A stretch of DNA of 64,000 bases from Anaerolineales bacterium HSG25 (GTDB lineage: Bacteria > Chloroflexota > Anaerolineae > 4572-78 > J111). Shown piece after piece: positions 25,561-34,668 of this stretch. The stretch lies in contig JAUCGA010000006.1 of the NCBI GenBank assembly GCA_030377865.1, forward strand, positions 1 through 64,000, written 5' to 3'. The position numbers and the translations under genes were made by a program. Within the stretch, counting starts at the first letter, position 1. Each line of letters opens with the position of its first letter. A model generated the notes under the pieces. That model was not told the DNA's origin. It searched no databases and worked only from the letters and a program-made list of their open reading frames with translations.

Positions 25561-27704
25561 ATACAGGGAATATACATTTTCTTCGTGTATTCCTTGACCA
25601 TGCGGAACGTGCAAAATTGTGGCGCACAACTACGGATTGTCTCTTTCACTAGGGCAATCCAACGACGAGGAATGCCGCTCTCATCTCGTTCGTAAAAGGC
25701 AGGTACAATCTCATATTCGAGCAAATCATAAAGCGAGGTAGCATCGGCGTGGTTCTGTGAATGTTCGTCATGGTGGTCGATAGTATAGTCACCAATCACC
25801 CAACCGTTTTTACCGTTATATCCCTCTGCCCACCAGCCATCAAAAATTGACAGGTTTGGTTTACCATTGATGGCCGCTTTTTGTCCACTCGTACCACTCG
25901 CCTCCATAGGGCGACGGGGGGTGTTTTGCCAAACATCAACGCCCGCGAACATTTCGCGGGCAATGTTCATGTCGTAATTTTCTAACATGACTAGCCGTCC
26001 GGCCAAGCCCCATTCTTGTGAACGTTGATATACTTCCCGAATAAAGTTTTTTCCCGGCTCGTCTCGTGGGTGAGCTTTACCTGCAAAGACAAACTGTACA
26101 GGTCTTTCACCATTGCCATGTATAATTCGTTTTAGACGTTCGGTGTCATGGAACAGTAACGTGGCTCGTTTGTAAGTCGCAAAACGGCGAGCGAATCCGA
26201 TGGTTAATATATTCGGATCGAGCAGGTTATTGATGGCCTCAAGTTCATGTTGACCCAAATGTAGACGAGCCAACCGTTTACGAACTTTGTTCCGAATAAA
26301 CTCAATCAGTTCGCCACGCCCTTGATTGATGACTTTCCAAAGTAACTCATCGGGTACATTGTCGATCATCTCCCACATGGCTGGATTATCCATTTGGTAG
26401 GGCCAAGCTTTGCCCATATATTCATCAAACACAGCTTTCATTTTAGGATAAAGCCATGTTTCAGTGTGTACGCCGTTGGTGATGTGGGTAATCGGCACGT
26501 TTTCTACCGCTTCATCAGGCCATAACCAGCGCCACATATTACGCGATAAATCTCCATGCAGTTGGCTAACACCATTATGATGTCCCGATAGCCGTAGAGC
26601 CAGCACCGTCATGCTAAACATTGGCCCCCAATGTTGTTCTTGACGACCTAAATTGAGGAGTTCATCTCGGCTAATGCCTAGAAAATCATGCCAGTTGGGA
26701 AAGTAACGGATCATCATGTCTAATGGAAAGGCATCATGCCCTGCGGCAACAGGTGTATGGGTGGTGAAAACGGTACTTTTACGAACTTTTTCTTGAGCAT
26801 CTTGAAAACTATACCCCTCGTTTATCAGGTGTCTCATACGCTCAAAAACTAGAAAGGCTGAATGTCCTTCGTTCATGTGAAAAACAGCCGGAGTGATATT
26901 CAGTTTTTGTAAAGCTCTGACTCCCCCAAGCCCTAAAATTTTCTCTTGAGCTAGTCGCATTTCTTCATCACCACCATACAGACGCGCCGACAGTTCACGG
27001 TCTTCGGAGGCATTAGGGTGGATGTCAGTATCGAGCAAATAGAGGGATACATTGCCCACATTCAGATGATATACTTTGGCGTAAACTCGGCGTTCGGGGA
27101 GGTAGCCACGCGCGGGGAGGCCAACTGAGATTACGACCTCTTTTCCCTGTGGGGTAAAGGCTGATTGTGCAGGAACTTCTGAAAAACGGACTTTCTGATA
27201 AATTGCCTCTTGGTCACCTGTGGCGGTTATCTCTTGTCTGAAATAGCCTTGGGGATACAGGAAGCCGACTCCAATTAAGGGGAGACCTAAGTCACTGGCC
27301 GCTTTGGTATGGTCACCAGAAAGGATGCCCAAACCACCCGAATAGATTGGTAGACATTCATGGAGGCCAAATTCGGCAGAAAAATAGGCGATAGGCTGAT
27401 TTAGCTTATCGCCATAGTTTTGTTTAAACCATGTTTTGTCGAACACGGTATATTCACCAAAAGCAATCAATATTTCATGGTAAGCTCGCAGATATTCGGG
27501 ATCATTGGCCGCGCTATCAAGCGAACTTTGACGCACATTTTGTAAAAATAATACAGGGTTGTGGTAGACCTCTTCCCACAATGGCGCGTCGATGCGTCGG
27601 AACAGTTCTTGGGCTTCAGGATGCCACGTCCACCAGAGGTTATAGGCCAACTCGGCTAAACGGGATATCCTATTGGGAATAGGGGTAAAACCAACTGGTT
27701 GCAT
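25557..27704 (-). CDS. glgP: Alpha-glucan (glycogen) phosphorylase, short form
   Basis: 715 aa, GT35 family: splits alpha-1,4 glucans with phosphate to give glucose 1-phosphate, PLP-dependent, cytoplasmic. It has the short bacterial type N-terminus (RISRLAELAYNLWWTWHPEA), SAEFGLHECLPIYSGGLGIL, HMNEGHSAFL, THTPVAAGHDAFP, FARRFATYKRATL and the PLP-lysine region EASGTSGQKAAINGKPNLSI (Gln where many have Met). The C-terminus ...KKMYIPCM ends on a stop codon provided by R1. galT (34669) and the glycogen-binding module (36891) suggest glycogen/galactose use nearby. No SD of note at the start. Confidence 0.95.
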   Translation of the reverse strand: MQPVGFTPIPNRISRLAELAYNLWWTWHPEAQELFRRIDAPLWEEVYHNPVLFLQNVRQSSLDSAANDPEYLRAYHEILIAFGEYTVFDKTWFKQNYGDKLNQPIAYFSAEFGLHECLPIYSGGLGILSGDHTKAASDLGLPLIGVGFLYPQGYFRQEITATGDQEAIYQKVRFSEVPAQSAFTPQGKEVVISVGLPARGYLPERRVYAKVYHLNVGNVSLYLLDTDIHPNASEDRELSARLYGGDEEMRLAQEKILGLGGVRALQKLNITPAVFHMNEGHSAFLVFERMRHLINEGYSFQDAQEKVRKSTVFTTHTPVAAGHDAFPLDMMIRYFPNWHDFLGISRDELLNLGRQEQHWGPMFSMTVLALRLSGHHNGVSQLHGDLSRNMWRWLWPDEAVENVPITHITNGVHTETWLYPKMKAVFDEYMGKAWPYQMDNPAMWEMIDNVPDELLWKVINQGRGELIEFIRNKVRKRLARLHLGQHELEAINNLLDPNILTIGFARRFATYKRATLLFHDTERLKRIIHGNGERPVQFVFAGKAHPRDEPGKNFIREVYQRSQEWGLAGRLVMLENYDMNIAREMFAGVDVWQNTPRRPMEASGTSGQKAAINGKPNLSIFDGWWAEGYNGKNGWVIGDYTIDHHDEHSQNHADATSLYDLLEYEIVPAFYERDESGIPRRWIALVKETIRSCAPQFCTFRMVKEYTKKMYIPCM

Positions 27705-27721
27705 ATTGAGTTACATAATAC

Positions 27722-27820
27722 GTGATGTGTGATGCGTGATGAGTGACAATTCTCTCATGAATTACGTGCCACATTTCACGTATCACATTTCACGTATCAC
27801 ATTTCACGTATCACATTTCA
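27722..27820. repeat. Short tandem and inverted repeats between glgP and the DUF4126 gene
   Basis: Three to four copies of CACATTTCACGTAT (27768-27817), complementary to ACGTGATGTGTGATGCGTGATG on the other side (27720-27742). It can form a long imperfect hairpin between the two minus-strand genes. Confidence 0.65.
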
Positions 27821-28378
27821 GGCTATTTGTACGCGGCGGCGAATGAACCAGAAGCCAAATAGCCCCAAGAAGATGAGCACAAACAGACCCATTAAAACGG
27901 GTAGGACAATGGCGAGGATAGTTCCTATTAAGGCGAGAACGTCTTCAATTAGACTGACGGCCCAGTTACCTGTGCCACCTGTGGAGGCGGTGACCATCGG
28001 TCGGGCGACTGTTTTGGCGGTGTGAACCGTACCGGCAACCATGAGGCCAGCAATGCAGGCTAAAACAGGGCTGACATCACCAACCACTCCAGAATTTGAA
28101 GCAAATAGGATTGCTCCAGCGGTGGGGCGACCAATGGTTTGGATAACATCGTTGGCGGTGTCGATAGCTGGAATTTTATCGACAAAAACTTCAACAAATA
28201 GAAGTACAACCAACATAGCAATAACTCGACCATCACTAAGTACGTCCCACGGTTTAGAGAGAACGATCATGTCGGTATACCGATTTGCCACGGCCACAAC
28301 CAACAGGGGCAAATAAGCGTTTAATCCTGCTGAGGCCGATAGTCCAAACGCGGACATCACATTAAACAAAGCATCCAT
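27818..28378 (-). CDS. DUF4126-like membrane protein
   Basis: 186 aa with about five hydrophobic segments. It has the family N-terminus FGLSASAGLNAYLPLLVVA, DVLSDGRVIAMLVVLLFVEVFVDKIPAID and GRPTAGAILFAS, ending in helix and RRR (positive inside). The upstream GGAGG is well placed. The function of the family is not known; members are small integral membrane proteins. It is followed by the phosphorylase on the same strand after ~110 bp, with tandem repeats between. Confidence 0.8.
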   Translation of the reverse strand: MDALFNVMSAFGLSASAGLNAYLPLLVVAVANRYTDMIVLSKPWDVLSDGRVIAMLVVLLFVEVFVDKIPAIDTANDVIQTIGRPTAGAILFASNSGVVGDVSPVLACIAGLMVAGTVHTAKTVARPMVTASTGGTGNWAVSLIEDVLALIGTILAIVLPVLMGLFVLIFLGLFGFWFIRRRVQIA

Positions 28379-28423
28379 AAGAAACCTCCATATACGGGTG
28401 GTTGAGAGTAGGGGAGTTTTTTT

Positions 28424-28459
28424 TAAGACCTGACAGGTTTCTAAAAACCTGTCAGGTCT
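28424..28459. terminator. Perfect hairpin AGACCTGACAGGTTT / AAACCTGTCAGGTCT
   Basis: Fifteen-base arms between two minus-strand genes, flanked on the minus-strand downstream side by a run of A in the plus strand (T in RNA sense: TTAAAAAAAACT). It can act as a terminator for the TM2-like gene. The sequence is also a common dispersed repeat type. Confidence 0.6.
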
Positions 28460-28465
28460 AGTATC

Positions 28466-28750
28466 TCACCTGCTATCAGCCACCTCTTTTTTTAACCGAT
28501 TGGCTAACCAAAACGGTACCAATATTTGTATCGCGCCATGTAGGGGCACACAAAAACAAACTGCCAATACTCTAAACGGTAAAAGGTAAATCAAGATATA
28601 GGCCATTACTAGCCAGATAATCCACCAAACTAGGCGGATTAAGCCTTCTTGCGTACGACCTATATAGAGATACCCTAACCCTAGCAACCCAACCATGCCG
28701 CCAAGCCATTCGAGCAAAAAGATTGAAGTTGGAGTTATCTGTTTTGACAT
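28466..28750 (-). CDS. Small TM2-like membrane protein
   Basis: 94 aa. Residues 10-30 and 40-65 are hydrophobic with a turn LGYLYIGRTQEGLIRLVWWI, which matches the GxxxFYLG...G-type core of TM2 proteins, and a third hydrophobic stretch (VCFCVPLHGAIQILVPFWLA). The C-terminus is charged. Probably an integral inner-membrane protein; the substrate or partner is unknown. Same strand and near the DUF4013-like gene at 28843, with an R2 repeat between them. Confidence 0.65.
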   Translation of the reverse strand: MSKQITPTSIFLLEWLGGMVGLLGLGYLYIGRTQEGLIRLVWWIIWLVMAYILIYLLPFRVLAVCFCVPLHGAIQILVPFWLANRLKKEVADSR

Positions 28751-28756
28751 GGTCTG

Positions 28757-28842
28757 GTTTATGGGCTAACTTGTGCATGAGAGTGGTTCAATCTTTAAGA
28801 TTGAACCACTCTGGAGTACGCAACTTATTTAATTCCGAATCC
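28757..28842 (-). repeat. R2 element, copy 2 (reverse orientation)
   Basis: Reads on the minus strand GAATTAAATAAGTTGCG, then AGAGTGGTTCAATC and GATTGAACCACTCT, then CATGCACAAGTTAGCCCAT. Its outer edge touches the stop codon of the DUF4013-like gene. Confidence 0.75.
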
Positions 28843-29556
28843 TTAAAATCCAACTGGAGCAATATCGGGGGTGGCACTACCGCCGTTCATTTTGGTTGCC
28901 AACTGTCCGTTAAGATGAGCGCTAACTAATAATGCCCAAAAACCAGTGAATGCTTGGCCGATACCGCATAGAATAATACCAAAACTGGCAATAAAATTAG
29001 CTGCCCAGATTACGACAAACATAATTAAGTAATCAGAGAAATTGTTGCGGATAAAGGCTAAAATTTCCTTGAACTCAAAGGCCGAATTAAATTGCCCTGT
29101 TTGAGCAAATCGAATTAAAGCCGCTGGAACCATAAGATTGACGACGAATATAACAATAATGGATACACAACTCAAGCAGAGGCCCATAATGCCAACAAAA
29201 GCACCTACTGCTTCTTGCATATCACCTGGGGCAAACATACCGGGGATAGCCAATCCGAACATACAACAGGCTATTAATAAAATCGGCAGGTTATAAATGA
29301 GGGTAATGACAAGCACCATGCCCCCTTTAGAGAATAACTCACCCCAATTACCCCATTCCGGTAAGGGAATGGCTTGACCATCCCGAACTTGGGTCATTGT
29401 TTGAAGCCAATACCCGTAATATAGAAACACAAGCGGTATCCCAACAAGAAACATTGATGTTGATTGGGCCACAAGTATAATTATCCCGCCGATGAGAACC
29501 TTCATCATAATGTTCTCATCTTCCATCATGTAAGTAAACGCTGTTCCGATATCCAT
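28843..29556 (-). CDS. DUF4013-like membrane protein
   Basis: 237 aa with about five or six membrane segments. The N-terminus DIGTAFTYMMEDENIMMKVLIGGII and the later QVRDGQAIPLPEWGNWGELFSKG follow the DUF4013 pattern (short soluble loop with LPEW/W before a Gly-rich helix). No enzymatic motif. A promoter (TTGTCA-17-TATAAT) lies 129 bp upstream on the same strand. The role is unknown; related proteins occur in archaea and Chloroflexota. Confidence 0.75.
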   Translation of the reverse strand: MDIGTAFTYMMEDENIMMKVLIGGIIILVAQSTSMFLVGIPLVFLYYGYWLQTMTQVRDGQAIPLPEWGNWGELFSKGGMVLVITLIYNLPILLIACCMFGLAIPGMFAPGDMQEAVGAFVGIMGLCLSCVSIIVIFVVNLMVPAALIRFAQTGQFNSAFEFKEILAFIRNNFSDYLIMFVVIWAANFIASFGIILCGIGQAFTGFWALLVSAHLNGQLATKMNGGSATPDIAPVGF

Positions 29557-29684
29557 AAATAGTTATTATAATTGTGAACGGTCAGTTACGAATTGTCAAA
29601 AAACTGACAACACACAATTAAACCTAATTTGTTTCTCCTTAAAACATAATGTTAATAAGCCCTTTTGGGCCAAGAATGTTGACC

Positions 29685-29713
29685 ATTATACCAAACCTTG
29701 TAATCTCTGACAA
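29685..29713 (-). promoter_or_regulatory. Sigma-70-like promoter, minus strand
   Basis: On the minus strand TTGTCA (29713-29708), a 17-base spacer and TATAAT (29690-29685). It faces the DUF4013-like gene. Confidence 0.72.
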
Positions 29714-29880
29714 TCATCAATAACCAATAAGCAAGTTGGCGAATATGGTAGTAGGCAAATTGGCGTAGTTGCTGTCCGTTTATGTGGTTATAAATGGAAA
29801 GCTCCAAATAAATATACGAGTCAATTTGAGGAAAAGTTGCAACATGTCATAATTATAGTCAGGACAGTTAACCGCACTGT

Positions 29881-29909
29881 TTGGTGGTTTGTTATAGGTC
29901 GCATATAAT
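29881..29909 (+). promoter_or_regulatory. Possible promoter for polA
   Basis: TTGGTG (29881-29886), 17-base spacer, TATAAT (29904-29909). The transcript would cross the R2 element before polA at 30149. The -35 box is weak. The region 29557-30148 holds no gene. Confidence 0.5.
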
Positions 29910-29990
29910 AGAAAGAGTTTGCGTATTTCGTGTTGAGTTAATTATGAGTTGTCCACCTTCAAGGTGCGAAGTTCCTTGAAAGTGTTGGTC

Positions 29991-30090
29991 GGGAATCGGG
30001 ATTAAATAAGTTGCGTGTTTCAGAGTGGTTCAATCTTAAAGATTGAACCACTCTCATGGCCGACATGCACAAGTTAATTACTCATTCCTT
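29991..30090 (+). repeat. R2 element, copy 3 (complete)
   Basis: Left end GGGAATCGGGATTAAATAAG; central palindrome AGAGTGGTTCAATCTTAAAG with its complement; right end CATGCACAAGTTAATTACTC, then ATTCC. Outer ends are imperfect inverted repeats. An in-frame ATG at 30056 inside the element would add 31 codons to polA, but those codons do not look like polymerase. Confidence 0.8.
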
Positions 30091-30148
30091 AATTGCCTTA
30101 ACTCACATATTTATCACCCAACAGGCCATACGCAAAGCAGAATCAGCT

Positions 30149-33055
30149 ATGACCGATACAAAAAAACAGACCCTCATTTTGATTGACGGGCATGCCCTCG
30201 CTTATCGTGCTTATTTTGGCATGCCCGCCACCTTTACTACTCGCCACGGTGAGCCGACCCATGCGGTGTATGGGTTCATCAACATGTTATTAGCCGTATG
30301 GCGCGAATATACGCCCGACTATTTTATCGTTACCTTTGATTTAGGCGACACTTTTCGTCATAAAATGTATACAGAATATAAAGCCACCCGTGAAAAAATG
30401 CCTGACGATCTGCGCGGTCAAATTGACCGAATTGAGCAGTTGGTGCGGGCCTTTAACATGCCGGTTTTTACCAAAGAAGGGTACGAAGCAGATGATTTGC
30501 TAGGCACATTAGCCAATCAGGCCGCGACGCAAGGAATTCGGGCACTTATTGTTACTGGTGATCGTGACGCGTTCCAACTGATTAAGCCTGATATCAACGT
30601 TGTGATCTCTGGACGAAAATTTTCTGACCGAATTTTGTACGATGAAGAAAAAGTTCAAGAGCGATACGGGGTTACGCCGAATCAGCTGATTGACCTCAAA
30701 GGGTTGGTGGGTGACAGTAGTGACAACATCCCCGGCGTTAAAGGGATTGGTGAAAAGGGTGGAGCCAAGCTGATTCAGAAATATAGCACTCTTGATAACA
30801 TCTACGCCAATATGGACAGTCATTCAAAAGGGGTACGCAAAAAATTAGAGATTGACCGAGAAAACGCTTTCTTGTCTCGTGATTTGGGGCGTATCATCAC
30901 CGATGTGCCTGATATAATGCTTGACCTTAAGGCTGGACGTACCAATGATTTTGATTTGGTCGAGGTGGCAAAACAGTTTGTCGAACTAGAGTTTAACACC
31001 ATATTTAATCGGATTCCGGGCGCACCGAAGGATAAGCTTCCTCATGAAGTGGCCGGTTTACCTGCCGATTCGTTGCCACCTGCACCATTTAAACCCCGAA
31101 AATCACGCCAACCAGAATCAGATCTAAAACCGACCACACTTTTGACCAAACCACGTTTTACCACGCCCACCACCGCGTCCGACGGCGACTACATTACGGT
31201 TGATGATTCTGCTAAATTAGTCGATTTGATCACTGCACTTTCTGCTAGTGATAGGTTGGCGGTTGATGTGGAAACCGATAGCGTGGAGGAAACGCAGACC
31301 AATTTGGTTGGTATCGCCATTACCGCGACGACACAACAAGGATACTATATCCCTCTTCTGCATGGCCTAAAACCAGCTACTACTCAAGCCTCTATGTTTG
31401 ATATGCCCGTCGATGAGGCCGAATTATTACCGCAACTTTCACTTGCCGAAGTACAGCGCGCCTTAGCTCCGATTCTGGCAAATCCAGACCTCACCAAATA
31501 CATGCACAACGCCAAATTTGACATGATCGTTTTGCAACGGCATGGCCTGCCTGTTGCTCCTCCCATTTTCGACACCATGTTGGCTACTTGGGTAGTATAC
31601 AATAGCCCGGGGGCAAAATATGGCCTCAAAGATTTGGCCCTAGAACAACTCAATATCCGTATGACCCCGATTAAGAATTTGATTGGCTCTGGTAAAAAAC
31701 AGATTACCATGAAGCAGGTTCCGATTGATATTGCAACCCCCTACGCCTCGGCGGACGTAGACATGACCCTCCGCTTGGCTGAAATTATCGAGCCGATACT
31801 AAAAACTGACAATGGTACGCCCCAACAACTCATGCAGAGTATGGAACTGCCACTCATTTATGTTCTTAAAGATATGGAACTTGCAGGAATTCGGCTTGAT
31901 GTGCCATTATTGCAGAACATGTCTGCCACAATGACCGCCAAGCTGAGTGAGCTAACCGACCAAATCCATGCCTTGGTGGATAAGAAATTTAACCTCAACT
32001 CACCCCAACAACTGTCTGATGTCCTATTTAAGGATTTGGGCTTACCGACCAAGGGGCTTAAAAAGACCAAAAGCGGCCATTACTCTACTGCGGCTGGAGT
32101 GTTAGAAAAATTAGAGGGTTTGCATGATGTCATCGGTTTGATGTTGCAGAATCGGCAGTTGACCAAACTAAAAAGTACCTATATTGATGCCTTACCCTTG
32201 TTGATTAATCCAAACACCCAGCGGATTCACACCAGTTATAACCAAATCGGGATTTCTACCGGACGGCTATCGTCCCACGACCCAAACCTACAAAACATCC
32301 CCATTCGGACTCCTCAAGGACGGGCTATTCGGGGGGCATTTGTGGCCGAAAAGGGACATAAGCTAATCGCCGCCGATTATTCTCAGGTTGAACTACGAAT
32401 TTTGGCTCATATCGCCGAAGATCCCGGCCTCTTAAAAGCCTTTGAAAATGACGAGGATATTCATACTGCCACGGCCTCAAGTGTGTTAGGTCTGCCGTTT
32501 GAGGAGATTGACAAATATCAGCGCCGAATTGCCAAAGCCGTAAATTTTGGGCTGGTGTATGGTCAAACCGCGTTTGGGTTAGCCAAGGGAACTGGCATGA
32601 CCAATAAAGAGGCCAAAATATTTATCGACACCTATTTTCAGAAATATCCGGAAGTGAAGCAGTATATCGCGGCCACCAAAGCACTGGCCGCCGAGCAAGG
32701 TTATGTGACCACACTGCTCGGACGACGGCGCGAGTTTCCTAGTTTGAGACGCTTAAAAGGGCCACAAAAAGGTCAGGCTGAACGGGAAGCAATTAATGCC
32801 CCGATTCAAGGCACCGCGGCAGACATCATGAAACTAGCCATGATCAATCTTCACCAAGCGATTAAAGACCAGAATTTAGCGACAAGAATATTATTGCAAG
32901 TCCATGACGAGCTAGTATTAGAAGCACCTAACGATGAGGTTGACCGAGCCGTGGCTCTAACCCGTGAAATTATGTCACAAGCCTATTCATTAAAAATCCC
33001 ACTCAAAGTTGATGTTGAAGTGGGCGATAATTGGTTAGACATGCATTCGGTCTAA
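30149..33055 (+). CDS. polA: DNA polymerase I
   Basis: 968 aa from the ATG at 30149 (MTDTKKQTLILIDGHALAYR is the family start; the upstream ATG at 30056 lies in R2). The 5'-3' exonuclease spans ~1-290 (GYEADDLLGTLA, VTGDRDAFQLI, GLVGDSSDNIPGVKGIGEK). The 3'-5' exonuclease is at ~360-560 with DVETDS, HNAKFD and YASADVD all present, so proofreading looks intact. The polymerase domain is at ~600-968 with motif A DYSQVELRILAHI, motif B RRIAKAVNFGLVYG and motif C QVHDELVLEAP. It fills gaps and removes RNA primers in the cytoplasm. Length and order are normal. Confidence 0.97.
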   Translation: MTDTKKQTLILIDGHALAYRAYFGMPATFTTRHGEPTHAVYGFINMLLAVWREYTPDYFIVTFDLGDTFRHKMYTEYKATREKMPDDLRGQIDRIEQLVRAFNMPVFTKEGYEADDLLGTLANQAATQGIRALIVTGDRDAFQLIKPDINVVISGRKFSDRILYDEEKVQERYGVTPNQLIDLKGLVGDSSDNIPGVKGIGEKGGAKLIQKYSTLDNIYANMDSHSKGVRKKLEIDRENAFLSRDLGRIITDVPDIMLDLKAGRTNDFDLVEVAKQFVELEFNTIFNRIPGAPKDKLPHEVAGLPADSLPPAPFKPRKSRQPESDLKPTTLLTKPRFTTPTTASDGDYITVDDSAKLVDLITALSASDRLAVDVETDSVEETQTNLVGIAITATTQQGYYIPLLHGLKPATTQASMFDMPVDEAELLPQLSLAEVQRALAPILANPDLTKYMHNAKFDMIVLQRHGLPVAPPIFDTMLATWVVYNSPGAKYGLKDLALEQLNIRMTPIKNLIGSGKKQITMKQVPIDIATPYASADVDMTLRLAEIIEPILKTDNGTPQQLMQSMELPLIYVLKDMELAGIRLDVPLLQNMSATMTAKLSELTDQIHALVDKKFNLNSPQQLSDVLFKDLGLPTKGLKKTKSGHYSTAAGVLEKLEGLHDVIGLMLQNRQLTKLKSTYIDALPLLINPNTQRIHTSYNQIGISTGRLSSHDPNLQNIPIRTPQGRAIRGAFVAEKGHKLIAADYSQVELRILAHIAEDPGLLKAFENDEDIHTATASSVLGLPFEEIDKYQRRIAKAVNFGLVYGQTAFGLAKGTGMTNKEAKIFIDTYFQKYPEVKQYIAATKALAAEQGYVTTLLGRRREFPSLRRLKGPQKGQAEREAINAPIQGTAADIMKLAMINLHQAIKDQNLATRILLQVHDELVLEAPNDEVDRAVALTREIMSQAYSLKIPLKVDVEVGDNWLDMHSV

Positions 33056-33081
33056 GCAGACTGATTTTAATCACAAAATCG

Positions 33082-33110
33082 TTGGTAGTTACTCTGAGTT
33101 GTGCTATAAT
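33082..33110 (+). promoter_or_regulatory. Promoter of the HD/NUDIX pair
   Basis: TTGGTA (33082-33087), 17-base spacer, TATAAT (33105-33110). The expected transcription start is only about a dozen bases before the ATG at 33130, and no SD is present, so the mRNA may be nearly leaderless. Confidence 0.75.
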
Positions 33111-33129
33111 GACCGATACATAAAAAACC

Positions 33130-33720
33130 ATGCTAACTATAGACCAAGCTAAACCACTGTATAAAAATGATGCGGCACATGATTTTGACCATATTTTGCG
33201 TGTATTAGCCAATGCCCAGCAAATTGGTCAAGCTGAAAACGCTGATATGGCAATTTTGCAGACCGCAGTCTTGCTTCATGATATTGCTCGGGCTGACCAA
33301 GAGCGAACGGGCGAGGATCATGCAGTTATTGGTGCCCAACGAGCAAAGCAGATACTAACCGATTTAAACTATAAACCTGACTTCATTCAAGCGGTGTACC
33401 ATGCGATTGTCACTCATCGGTTTCGAATTGATGCACCTCCCACAACTTTAGAGGCTAAAATATTATATGATGCAGATAAACTCGATTCAATCGGGGCCAT
33501 CGGTATGGCGCGTGTGTTTGCTTATTCGGGTCATGCTAATCGCTCCTTATGGCGAGATAATACTGATGAGCATACTGCCCTACAAGAATATCAGCACAAA
33601 CTGGTAAAAATAAAGGACAGCCTTTTTACTGTTACGGCACGACAAATCGCTATTGGTCGTCATCGGTTTATGGCCGAGTTTGTAGAACAAATAATTGCCG
33701 AAATTCAGGGCGTACGATGA
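33130..33720 (+). CDS. HD-domain phosphohydrolase
   Basis: 196 aa, soluble. HD superfamily: HDFDHILRV near residue 16, then VLLHDIARAD (catalytic His-Asp), HAVIGAQRAKQIL and YDADKLDSIGAIGM (C-terminal metal Asp). Family members are metal-dependent phosphohydrolases, often on nucleotides; the substrate here is unknown. The NUDIX gene overlaps its stop by 4 bp (ATGA), so the two are translationally coupled and may share a nucleotide-housecleaning role (inference). Confidence 0.9.
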   Translation: MLTIDQAKPLYKNDAAHDFDHILRVLANAQQIGQAENADMAILQTAVLLHDIARADQERTGEDHAVIGAQRAKQILTDLNYKPDFIQAVYHAIVTHRFRIDAPPTTLEAKILYDADKLDSIGAIGMARVFAYSGHANRSLWRDNTDEHTALQEYQHKLVKIKDSLFTVTARQIAIGRHRFMAEFVEQIIAEIQGVR

Positions 33721-34352
33721 GTGATCTAACGATTGAGCAGATTCAATCCGCTTTGGCTCAAAAACTGCCGGGGCGATCAGCTCAACACAAAATGGCTCCC
33801 CAGCCACTGCCGGATATGCTAAGTCGATGGGACAAGCCAACCGATTGTCGAAACGCGGCCGTGTTATTGTTGCTTTATCCTCATATAACTCGCAACTCCA
33901 AACAAGAATGGCATATTCTTCTTACTCGTCGCTCCGAGTATCCGGGGGTACATAGTGGGCAAATCTCTTTTCCGGGGGGACGACATGAGGCGGATGAAAC
34001 ATTTCAGGCAACTGCTTTACGTGAAACTCACGAGGAGGTAGGAGTATTGCCCGATACAGTGACCATCATTGGGCAATTATCATATTTATATACCCCACCT
34101 AGCAATTTTTGTATCTATCCTTATGTCGGTTATGTTGACCAACGCCCTGATTTTCAGACAGATATGGTTGAGGTGGCAGAACTGATTGAGCCACCATTAA
34201 ACCTCATGCAAGACCCAACCATTCGTCGGCATGAGATAAGAACATTTAAGGATGGTGTGCCGCGAAATATCCCGTATTTTGATGTGTACGGGCATAAGGT
34301 GTGGGGCGCAACAGCCATGATGCTGAGTGAATTTTTGACAATTATTAATTAA
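33717..34352 (+). CDS. NUDIX hydrolase (CoA pyrophosphatase-like)
   Basis: 211 aa. The NUDIX box is complete: GGRHEADETFQATALRETHE followed by EVGV. The preceding SGQISFPGGRHE and the RSEYPGVHSG run match the CoA-pyrophosphatase (NudL/YeaB) group. It splits a nucleoside diphosphate linkage such as that of CoA, with Mg or Mn. It overlaps the HD gene by 4 bp. No membrane segment or signal. Confidence 0.9.
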   Translation: MSDLTIEQIQSALAQKLPGRSAQHKMAPQPLPDMLSRWDKPTDCRNAAVLLLLYPHITRNSKQEWHILLTRRSEYPGVHSGQISFPGGRHEADETFQATALRETHEEVGVLPDTVTIIGQLSYLYTPPSNFCIYPYVGYVDQRPDFQTDMVEVAELIEPPLNLMQDPTIRRHEIRTFKDGVPRNIPYFDVYGHKVWGATAMMLSEFLTIIN

Positions 34353-34668
34353 TTTATTTATGATTTTATAAAAGAATTTATCAACAATTTATTGAAGGAT
34401 TCGTTACTCGATAAAAAATCTTAGCCTTAGTGAATAGCCGACAAAATTTACGGGATTAATGTAGTAGTCAGCTTGATGTTGAAAACGAAGTGCAACGGCT
34501 TTAGCTGTTGCTACAGGCAATGGCTAAATCCATTGCACTCCAACATCATCTTGACCACCACAGATTAACAGGATTAAAGACAAAAAATCGTGTTAGTTGC
34601 ACCGAAGATTTTGTCGAACTGTTTTTGCTTTGTAACATGCCGAGTATTGAAATTTAAGGATTGAAACT
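34353..34668. other. Intergenic region with a large hairpin
   Basis: No gene. A cruciform at 34475-34547 has outer arms GATGTTG/CAACATC and inner words GTGCAACGGCTTTAGC and its near complement GGCTAAATCCATTGCAC. It belongs to the CTTTAGCC-type dispersed hairpins also near 13.3 and 14.8 kb. The galT SD (AAGGA) is at the end. Confidence 0.55.

Noticed and set aside
30056-30148. Upstream start for polA
   Set aside because: These 31 codons lie in and just behind R2 and do not resemble a polymerase N-terminus.
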